This document shows positions 1-6,150 of a stretch of 7,079 nucleotides of DNA, one piece after another (the first letter of the stretch is position 1; the number at the start of each line of letters is the position of its first letter). Location: NCBI GenBank assembly GCA_017999075.1, contig JAGOBX010000178.1, forward strand, positions 1 to 7,079. Direction: 5' to 3'. A program made the position numbers and the translations under genes. Below the pieces are notes generated by a model. It was not told where the DNA came from. It searched no databases and saw only the letters and a list, made by a program, of their open reading frames with translations. Source of the DNA: Candidatus Babelota bacterium (GTDB lineage: Bacteria; JAGOBX01).

Positions 1-1208
1 TTATATTCCAATATGGCTTCGCTTATTCCAACAGCAAGTTTTGTTTGATAGTTTTCATTTATAAGAAGTTTTTCTTCAGTTTCATTGGACAAAAAACCAA
101 GTTCAACAAGAACTGAAGGCATAAACGCGTCTTTTAAAACAGCAAACCGTGCTTTTTTTATTCCTCTGTTTGAAGAAACTGAATATTCAAATAATTTTTG
201 TTGAATTATTCCGGCAAAATCTATACTTTCATTTATATGATTTATTTGAGCAAGGTCTGTTGTTATAAAATCTATGGGATTGATTTTTCTTTTTGCATAT
301 TTGTACGATTCATTAATAGTGTTTTCAAGCAATCTTGCTGTTCGTTCTGTTTCATCATCCTCTGTCAAACTGAAATGGAAAGTTTCAAAACCCAACGCGC
401 TTTTTACTCCTGAATTACAATGTATGCTTATAAATAAATCACATTTATTTTTGTTTGCAATTTGAGGTCTTTCATCAAGAAATAAAGTTTCATCAGAAGT
501 CCTTGTCAATAGAACAGTTATATCTTTATTGGATTTTTCAAGCGTTTCTTTTAATTTTAAAGCTACGGCAAGAGTGATATCTTTTTCAACATAACGTTTT
601 GAATATGACACTGCTCCTGCATCAAGCCCTCCATGACCTGCATCAACAGCTATTTTTTTTATTTTAAAACCGCTTCGATTTTTTTTAATTTCCGGTAATT
701 TTATTTGGCCGATCGACAATATTGTTTTTGCTATATCATCTTCGTATCTTACCGAATTATCCTGCTTTTTGTAGTATAAAGCGCTGTTTTCAAGTTTTAT
801 AATTGTTTTTTCAAAAAAGGATAATACTTCAAGAGGCAGATAAATTCCGCCTTCAACAAATAACATTGAATTTTCTATTTGCCGCAACCTGTTATTAACC
901 ATAGTTAAATTAGAATTCATCTGTATTTTCAGCAATGTTTGATTATCAGTAAGTTCAAGGGATAAAGTGAATGGTTCCCAGATATATTTCATATTTAAAA
1001 TTCTTGTAATGTCATTTAAGTTTAAAAATTTTGTTTTGTTAAACTGAAGAGCAGGAATTTTTACTTCTGATAAATCAACTGAATTTACCATGGAATAAGA
1101 AATGTAGGTTTGAATTGCAGCATGTGAATTTGTAAAAAAAAATAGAGATATTATAAATATAGTTGATAAATATATAAAAAAAATTTGTTTAAATGAGATT
1201 TTATTCAT
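1..1208 (-). CDS. N-acetylmuramoyl-L-alanine amidase (Amidase_3), exported, 3' end cut by window edge
   Basis: Zinc amidase that cleaves the bond between N-acetylmuramic acid and L-Ala of peptidoglycan, expected to act outside the cytoplasmic membrane. I translated 402 residues in one open frame from ATG at 1208; the next codon begins AA at the window edge. Residues 1-30 form a signal peptide: Lys3 and Lys7, a long Ile/Phe/Leu core, and a likely cut after Ser-His-Ala30. Residues about 40-140 match the copper-amine-oxidase-like N-terminal domain (VNNRLRQIENS, then VEGGIYLPLEVL). Residues about 183-402 are Amidase_3: VDAGHGGLDAGA gives zinc ligand His192, Glu208 is the second ligand, SIHCNS gives His263, and VELGFLSN gives catalytic Glu369. 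All key residues are present, so the enzyme looks active, and probably only a few residues are missing. The start is fixed by an in-frame TGA at 1221-1223. It overlaps the upstream regulator gene by ATGA, suggesting translational coupling. Seen: motifs. Known: family chemistry. Inferred: location and coupling. Confidence 0.93.
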   Translation of the reverse strand, partial: MNKISFKQIFFIYLSTIFIISLFFFTNSHAAIQTYISYSMVNSVDLSEVKIPALQFNKTKFLNLNDITRILNMKYIWEPFTLSLELTDNQTLLKIQMNSNLTMVNNRLRQIENSMLFVEGGIYLPLEVLSFFEKTIIKLENSALYYKKQDNSVRYEDDIAKTILSIGQIKLPEIKKNRSGFKIKKIAVDAGHGGLDAGAVSYSKRYVEKDITLAVALKLKETLEKSNKDITVLLTRTSDETLFLDERPQIANKNKCDLFISIHCNSGVKSALGFETFHFSLTEDDETERTARLLENTINESYKYAKRKINPIDFITTDLAQINHINESIDFAGIIQQKLFEYSVSSNRGIKKARFAVLKDAFMPSVLVELGFLSNETEEKLLINENYQTKLAVGISEAILEY

Positions 1209-1849
1209 AATTTGAGTATTTCAATTTTTTTTTCGGTTAATTTTATAATATTTTCTTTTTCAAGAGACTTTAAAACTCTGGATACTGTTTCCGGTATCGT
1301 TCCTATAAGAGATGCAAGATTTTGTTTTGTAATATTAAGTTCGAATTTATTAGATTGCAGTTCGTTGCATCTGCTTACAAAATATTTCAATAGTCTGTCG
1401 CGTACGCTTGAAAGCGCCAAATCCCCGATTTTTTGAGTAAAATCGAATATTATAACAGCCAGTTTTGATAAAATATGCATACAAATTGAGTTGTCGCTAT
1501 TTAATAATTTTATAAAATCATGTTTTGGAATAAATATTATTTCGCTTTTTTCCAATGCTTGAACATTAGCTGGATAAACAGCATTTTCAAGCAATACCGC
1601 AACTTCTGCTATAGCCTCTCCCGGTCCTGCAATTTTTAATATGTATGTTTGGCCGGCATCAGATATTTTGTAAACCTTAAAAGAACCTGAGCCAACTATT
1701 ATAACACCCTCTACTTTTTGTCCTTCAAAACATATAGAAGAATCTTTGTCGACTTTTTTTATAACTGAAATTTCTGATATTTTAGTTATTGCCCGGCTGT
1801 CAATTTTATTAAACATATCAGAATTTTTTATATATAAATATTTTTGCAT
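1205..1849 (-). CDS. Crp/Fnr-family transcriptional regulator without Fe-S cysteines
   Basis: Full-length (214 aa) Crp/Fnr-type regulator. Residues about 10-125 are the cyclic-nucleotide-binding-like beta roll (EGVIIVGSGSFKVYK at 47-61; GEAIAEVAVL at 77-86), followed by a dimerisation helix (about 126-160) and a winged helix-turn-helix (about 170-214). The recognition helix carries PETVSR at 186-191, so Glu187, Ser190 and Arg191 line up with the DNA-reading residues of FNR and predict TTGAT-like half sites. The Arg-Ser pair that holds the cAMP phosphate in E. coli CRP is replaced by Tyr92-Pro93, so cAMP binding is unlikely. Only three cysteines (40, 123, 161) occur, and none is in an FNR N-terminal cluster, so an FNR-type 4Fe-4S sensor is unlikely. 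The effector is unknown. The ATG at 1849 keeps the usual N-terminal segment; no good ribosome site is visible apart from AAGAA placed too close. It is the first gene after the only intergenic gap and is coupled to the amidase. Confidence 0.92.
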   Translation of the reverse strand: MQKYLYIKNSDMFNKIDSRAITKISEISVIKKVDKDSSICFEGQKVEGVIIVGSGSFKVYKISDAGQTYILKIAGPGEAIAEVAVLLENAVYPANVQALEKSEIIFIPKHDFIKLLNSDNSICMHILSKLAVIIFDFTQKIGDLALSSVRDRLLKYFVSRCNELQSNKFELNITKQNLASLIGTIPETVSRVLKSLEKENIIKLTEKKIEILKL

Positions 1850-1877
1850 TTTCTTATAAATATTTTAATTTCAGATA

Positions 1878-1891
1878 TTGATTTTATTTAA
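1878..1891. promoter_or_regulatory. Possible FNR/CRP-like operator upstream of the regulator gene
   Basis: TTGATTTTATTTAA matches the FNR consensus TTGAT-N4-ATCAA at 8 of 10 positions (left half perfect, right half TTTAA). It lies 29-42 nt before the ATG of a regulator whose recognition helix is FNR-like, so it could serve autoregulation. In such AT-rich DNA an 8/10 match is expected fairly often by chance. On the minus strand TAAAAT (1881-1886) could be a -10 hexamer, but no -35 sequence is recognisable. Confidence 0.2.
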
Positions 1892-1913
1892 TTATTTTTA
1901 ATAAAAAATAATT
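1890..1913. repeat. Perfect AT-only inverted repeat between the two transcription blocks
   Basis: AATTATTTTT (1890-1899) and AAAAATAATT (1904-1913) are perfect reverse complements around a 4-nt loop AATA. The hairpin sits 9 nt after the stop codon of the 1017-residue gene, where a terminator would be expected. The stem has no G or C, and on the transcribed (minus) strand it is followed by AAATAAAAT rather than a U run, so it is a poor intrinsic terminator. A protein-binding palindrome or chance AT symmetry is equally possible. Confidence 0.3.
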
Positions 1914-1921
1914 TTTTAAGT

Positions 1922-4900
1922 TTATTCTCCGAATAAATTTATTCCCTTCATTATATCTCTGAAAATTAGGTTGAACGCAATAGGATTTGAATTTTTAAAC
2001 CTGCCGGTCAATAATTGTTTTGCATTTGAAATGAATGATTTGCCGTTTATATAATTAGATAATTTTATTTTTTGAAATTCTATAAAATCAATGTATTTTG
2101 AATCTTTGTCAGTTATTGTATTTAGAATATTATAAGCGTCTTTATAATTTCCCGATTCAATATGAGAATTGACAACCATTATTTTATAAGTGTTATTAAG
2201 TTCATTGATACCTATTATTTGCGACAATTCACAAATTTCTTTATATTTTCCCAATTTATAATAAAGATATAATAATTTTTTTCTTCCTGCATTTTTTAAT
2301 TGAGTGTCAGAATCATCCAATTCATTTATAAATTCAATCAGTAATTTTTCTGAAGCTGAATAATCACGTGATTTTATAAGGCTGCTTGCTTTGTTGTAAT
2401 TTGTAAAATTTTTTTGAATTGAAGGAATATTTTCAAACTTTACGGATGCATTGAATCCTATATATTTTGAGATGGAAACAGGCATATAATGATTTTTTGA
2501 AATTAACCAGAGTTCCTGATAACCCGGTAATGGATTAAGTAATGTGAATTCTCCCTTTTCATTTATATTACCTATATTATCACTTATATTAGTGGTAATA
2601 AATGATTCTGAAGCAAATTTATCCGCTGAATTTTTAAGTTTGAAGGAACCTGAAACAAAACTTGAATTATCAAAATAATTTTCAAATATGTATTTGTATA
2701 ATGTGGAATTTTCTCCGTATCTGTGGATACAGAATAATTGATCTTCAGTAATTAACGGATCAATATAACTGTAACCTCCTTTCAAAAATGGAACTGTATT
2801 TTTATTATCATAAAACCATTCTAATATATTGCCGTTTTTAATTGAATAAAAAAAACCTTGAAAATTGTCGAAATATAGGTCAGGCACTTCAGAAGATGAT
2901 ATTGCTTTTATATAATTAACGTAAAAATTATTTATTGGCATAGAATCAATTTTTGATGAAGATAAATTTTGAGGATATGTCAACTGATATAAATAGCCGT
3001 TTTGTTTATTATATTTTTCTGAAATAGAATCTCCGGCTGAATCAAATTTGTTTATATCTGCAATGCTTTTTACTAAATTATTTTCGTTTATTCCAGTGTA
3101 AAAATTTATTTCGGCGGGTTCTGAGTTTTTTCGGAATTCATGAAAACCTGTTGTTTTTTGAGATTCGTTTGATTCTTGAGTTTTTGGCTGAAGTTGATTT
3201 TGTGAAAAAAAATTTGAATTCTGATTAGTGTTTATTTCTGAATCGGTCAACATATATATTTGAGTTTCTGAAATAGGATATATAGATTTTATAATTTTGT
3301 TTTTTACCGAATAAATAACTTTATTTTTATTTTTTATAGAACTGGATATGATTATGTTTTTATTGTCTTCTAAAAAACATAATGTGTTTCCATCAATCCA
3401 GAAAATGTTTGATAAAGAATTTTTTGTGGAATATAAAATATAACTGTTTAATCCGTTTATATCAACTATTTTTATTCTGCGTGTTGATTTATCAATGGTT
3501 TCGGTTAATGCTATTAAATTTCCTGAGGGTGAAACTTTAATTTTTTCTATAGGATACGACGAAAAATAAATATCATCGATTCTATACCCTCCGCCTCTTA
3601 TAATAACTGAAGAAATTTTATATTTTTTTGCCAGTTTGGTATGTTTTAAAAAACCCGCGCAATATAAATTCTCCTGAAAATAATCAAATGATGATATATA
3701 AAAATTATTATCTGTTACAGGATATTTGAAAAAATTATTGAAATTATTATTGTGAAAAATAAAAATTTCTGATGCGTGTTTGTCATATACAAATATATAT
3801 TTTTGATGAATATAAATAAGTTCAGGAATTATATTGTCATTAGAAGAAACTATTTCTGAAATAAAAGTTCCGTCAATCCTGAATTTTTCAATTGTGTAAT
3901 ATGTTAAAAAATAAATATTTCCGTCATAATCGCAATGTTTTTTTGCAGTATTATATTTTTCGTAATATTGAGTCCATAAATCATTTTTTATGATTTTTTC
4001 CAGAACTCCGGTTTTTGAAAACATTTTTATTACAGGAACAAAATTTTCAGGGTTTGAGTTATCAAAAAGATCTGTTTCGAGCGAGGACCAATAAAATTTT
4101 GCTCCATCTTTATCAACTCCGATGAATTTCAAATCTTCGGAATTAATGTCAGATAATTCTGTTTTATCTTGTCCGTATTGTTTTTTTACAATACCTTGCT
4201 TTATGGAATATAATTCATTATCATATCCTAAATATAACATAGGAGATTCGAGATATTCTTTTATTTTCGGAGAAATATTGAATTGTTTGATTAAATCTGC
4301 GGCAAATAAATCAGTGTAATTTGAAAAACCGGGATTGTATATTCTTATAATATCTGTTTTTCCTCCGGATAAATAAAGATTGGTTCCATCATAATAAATT
4401 TTTTCGATTCGGGACATAATATCAGGGGAATATTTTTCTTTCAATTTCTGAAGAACAGTTGTTGGTAAATATTTTTTTTTGAATTGAGTATTGCTTATAG
4501 GATAAAAATTCAGTAAATTCCCTGAAAAATCAAGTTCTCTTACTTTATCCTGAAATTTATCGTCTTTAACCAATAAAGTATTATTCCCTGATAAAGTTAC
4601 GAGAATATTAAACGGTTGCGATTCTTTAAAATAATATTTATGAGCGCTGTAATCTGAAAAAGAAACATCTAATTGTTTTATTAAATCAGGAGCATATGGA
4701 AATTTATCTATTAGAACTGCGTCATTATCATATTTGTAAATTAAACCTGAAGCGTTATCGGCTATAAATACAAATTTCTCGGAATTTACAGGTTCTGCAG
4801 GTAAAACAGGATAATCATTTTTTAGTTCAGAAGCTGAGCTTGATATTTTTGCGGCAAGTTTTATTTCGTGCGCAGACAAATATTTATCTATAACATTTTG

Positions 4901-4975
4901 TTTAGAATATAATTCCGAATTGAAAATTGTTTGTAATAAAAATATTATAATGAATAAGCTACTTTTTTGATTCAT
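1922..4975 (-). CDS. Large exported protein: propeller-like repeats, carboxypeptidase-regulatory-like domain, TPR-like tail; function unknown
   Basis: I do not recognise a specific family for this 1017-residue protein. Residues 1-24 look like a Sec signal peptide (Lys4, then an Ile/Leu/Phe core, possible cut near Leu-Tyr-Ser24), so export to periplasm or surface is likely. Residues about 60-760 consist of short beta-rich units resembling beta-propeller blades: FIADNASGLIYKYDND (70-85), GTNLYLSGGKTDIIRIYN (197-214), DGNIYFLTYYTIEKFRIDG (351-369) and VSPSGNLIALTE (481-492). Between some blades are helical inserts that repeat A-x-DLIKQ (95-101 and 225-231). A Gln/Asn/Ser-rich stretch at about 583-610 looks like a linker. 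Residues about 772-848 (VSGSFKL, then NEKGEFTLLNPLPGYQELWL) resemble a carboxypeptidase-regulatory-like beta-sandwich. Residues about 855-1000 hold about three TPR-like helix pairs (for example SGNYKDAYNILN, 941-952). The start overlaps the preceding gene by 17 nt, indicating one operon. Domain calls are by eye. A scaffold or binding role is inference only. Confidence 0.85.
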   Translation of the reverse strand: MNQKSSLFIIIFLLQTIFNSELYSKQNVIDKYLSAHEIKLAAKISSSASELKNDYPVLPAEPVNSEKFVFIADNASGLIYKYDNDAVLIDKFPYAPDLIKQLDVSFSDYSAHKYYFKESQPFNILVTLSGNNTLLVKDDKFQDKVRELDFSGNLLNFYPISNTQFKKKYLPTTVLQKLKEKYSPDIMSRIEKIYYDGTNLYLSGGKTDIIRIYNPGFSNYTDLFAADLIKQFNISPKIKEYLESPMLYLGYDNELYSIKQGIVKKQYGQDKTELSDINSEDLKFIGVDKDGAKFYWSSLETDLFDNSNPENFVPVIKMFSKTGVLEKIIKNDLWTQYYEKYNTAKKHCDYDGNIYFLTYYTIEKFRIDGTFISEIVSSNDNIIPELIYIHQKYIFVYDKHASEIFIFHNNNFNNFFKYPVTDNNFYISSFDYFQENLYCAGFLKHTKLAKKYKISSVIIRGGGYRIDDIYFSSYPIEKIKVSPSGNLIALTETIDKSTRRIKIVDINGLNSYILYSTKNSLSNIFWIDGNTLCFLEDNKNIIISSSIKNKNKVIYSVKNKIIKSIYPISETQIYMLTDSEINTNQNSNFFSQNQLQPKTQESNESQKTTGFHEFRKNSEPAEINFYTGINENNLVKSIADINKFDSAGDSISEKYNKQNGYLYQLTYPQNLSSSKIDSMPINNFYVNYIKAISSSEVPDLYFDNFQGFFYSIKNGNILEWFYDNKNTVPFLKGGYSYIDPLITEDQLFCIHRYGENSTLYKYIFENYFDNSSFVSGSFKLKNSADKFASESFITTNISDNIGNINEKGEFTLLNPLPGYQELWLISKNHYMPVSISKYIGFNASVKFENIPSIQKNFTNYNKASSLIKSRDYSASEKLLIEFINELDDSDTQLKNAGRKKLLYLYYKLGKYKEICELSQIIGINELNNTYKIMVVNSHIESGNYKDAYNILNTITDKDSKYIDFIEFQKIKLSNYINGKSFISNAKQLLTGRFKNSNPIAFNLIFRDIMKGINLFGE

Positions 4976-5258
4976 CTATAATTTCCACCACCGTTCCATA
5001 TCCGACTATAACAAAATCAAAGTTCGGCAATGTTAAATTTGAATATATTATGTTTATTACTGCATTTCCATTAAAATGTCTTGCTGCAGAAACAAAATGA
5101 GTATTCATATTTGCATAAACTTCAGAAACTCTGAAGTTTGACCATCCGCCTTTTATATTTTGCTCATTAACCTTGACTTCTACATGAGCTATGCCTTTTA
5201 CCTCATAATTTTTATTGATGTTTCCCGTACTTAAAATTATTTTATTGTCTGTTTCCAT
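4959..5258 (-). CDS. Small YbjQ/DUF74-like protein (putative)
   Basis: A 99-residue cytosolic-looking protein with no signal peptide and no membrane segment. The pattern fits the YbjQ (DUF74, 'heavy-metal-binding') family: an opening strand ending in a Gly turn (ILSTGNI, then YEVKGIAHVEVKV), a central helix (about 45-62), then GNAVINIIYS at 64-73, where the family has G-A-D-A-V-I-G, and a closing strand VGYGTVVEI at 86-94, where the family has G-T-A-V. Length is close to the usual 100-110 residues. Family members form small ring-like oligomers; their biochemical role is poorly known and the metal-binding label is weakly supported. There are no cysteines here, which argues against thiol metal binding. 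It begins 22 nt after the HDOD gene with no clear Shine-Dalgarno, and its last 17 nt overlap the start of the large exported protein gene. Confidence 0.6.
   Translation of the reverse strand: METDNKIILSTGNINKNYEVKGIAHVEVKVNEQNIKGGWSNFRVSEVYANMNTHFVSAARHFNGNAVINIIYSNLTLPNFDFVIVGYGTVVEIIDESKK
4985..4992 (-). promoter_or_regulatory. Ribosome binding site for the 1017-residue protein, inside the preceding gene
   Basis: GGTGGTGG on the minus strand lies 9 nt before the ATG at 4975 and resembles GGAGG. It is within the final codons of the small YbjQ-like gene and supports this ATG, which also gives a good signal peptide. One mismatch to the anti-Shine-Dalgarno keeps this tentative. Confidence 0.4.
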
Positions 5259-5280
5259 GTTTTTTTATTTTTGGGTTTGT

Positions 5281-6150
5281 TCAATCTATTGCAAGTTCAA
5301 GGAGAGTTTCAGCCTTTTTATATTCGGCATCGCAGTTTTCAAGAACATATCCCAAATCTTCCTGTTTTAACCCTAAAACTTCCCATATTTGTTTTGATGG
5401 ATCTGGTATTAAATTATCTCCTCCAGACCCGAAACGCTTTACTTTTGAGATTATGTCTGCAAAATGAACTATTGATATAAGCTTTCCTGAGTATTCGATA
5501 TCATCGAAAGTTTCAGGAAATCCGTGATGATATAAAATAGTTTCAAATAAATTTTTAGGAAGACCCCATTTCATTGCAACTCTGCAACCTATAAATGAAT
5601 GATCATAGCCAATCACACGTTTTTCTGATTCGCATAATGATAGATTGAATGAAGCGGATAATCTGATTATATCTTCGAATTCATTTGGAAAAAATTTATC
5701 TTCAACAACTTTTCCGATATCGTGTATAAGACCGCAGACAAATGAAACACTGATCATATTAACTAATCCAAGCCTCTGCGCAAGCATTTTTGATATTACA
5801 GCGCATCCGATTGAATGAGCCCAGAAACGTTCTCTGCTGAACAAACCTTTTTCATTTTTTAACGCGTCAAAAACAGATAATGTGAATATTATGTTTTTTA
5901 TTTTATCAAAACCCAAAAGAGGAACAGCCTGATTTACAGAAGTTACTCTGTTAGATAGTCCGAAATAAGCTGAATTCACCAGTTTAAGTATTTTCATTGT
6001 TATTGACTGGTCATTTTTAATTATATCAGAAACCTTTTTGGCATCGGATTTTTCATCATTTAAAGTACTCATAAGTTGAGATACAACTATTGGTATCGTT
6101 GGTAAATCTTTTACAGCAGACAATATTTTATCAAGATTTTGCCTGTCCAT
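5281..6150 (-). CDS. HDOD-domain signalling protein with an intact HD metal site
   Basis: A 289-residue HDOD-family protein (HD-related output domain), a cytosolic signalling module often found near pili, chemotaxis or c-di-GMP genes. The family signature is clear at residues 15-98: LPTIPIVVSQLM (16-27), IIKNDQSITMKILKLVNSAY (43-62; family D-P-x-L-T-x-x-I-L-r-l-v-N-S-A), then VTSVNQAVPLLGFDKIKNII (69-88). Many HDOD domains have lost HD residues, but here the full spaced set is present: His112 (FWAHS), His143-Asp144 (LIHDIGK), His184 (YDHSFIG), His208-His209 (YHHGFPE) and Asp232 after His229 (VHFADII). Catalytic phosphohydrolase activity is therefore possible, but is not shown. No receiver, GGDEF or EAL domain is attached. 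Its ATG shares one base with the stop codon of the upstream ATPase gene (TAATG), so translation is likely coupled, linking it to pilus or secretion assembly. Confidence 0.93.
   Translation of the reverse strand: MDRQNLDKILSAVKDLPTIPIVVSQLMSTLNDEKSDAKKVSDIIKNDQSITMKILKLVNSAYFGLSNRVTSVNQAVPLLGFDKIKNIIFTLSVFDALKNEKGLFSRERFWAHSIGCAVISKMLAQRLGLVNMISVSFVCGLIHDIGKVVEDKFFPNEFEDIIRLSASFNLSLCESEKRVIGYDHSFIGCRVAMKWGLPKNLFETILYHHGFPETFDDIEYSGKLISIVHFADIISKVKRFGSGGDNLIPDPSKQIWEVLGLKQEDLGYVLENCDAEYKKAETLLELAID

Noticed and set aside
198-465. Two short plus-strand ORFs (198-413 and 274-465)
   Set aside because: They lie opposite the conserved Amidase_3 domain, have hydrophobic or Cys/Phe-rich sequences typical of antisense shadows, and lack a ribosome site.
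1225-1233. Run of nine A on the minus strand near the end of the Crp/Fnr gene as a programmed -1 slippage site that would fuse it to the amidase
   Set aside because: A -1 shift enters the amidase frame but meets TGA at 1221-1223 at once, so no fusion protein would result.
1212-1436. Plus-strand ORF of 74 residues
   Set aside because: Antisense to the helix-turn-helix half of the Crp/Fnr gene, whose protein motifs are clear.
1890-1913. Strong intrinsic terminator for the right-hand operon
   Set aside because: The stem is pure A-T and has no U run after it on the transcribed strand; kept only as an inverted repeat.
4122-4319. Plus-strand ORF of 65 residues
   Set aside because: Antisense to the long exported-protein gene; no recognisable motif or ribosome site.
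5271-5480. Plus-strand ORF of 69 residues
   Set aside because: Antisense to the C-terminal part of the HDOD gene; no motif.
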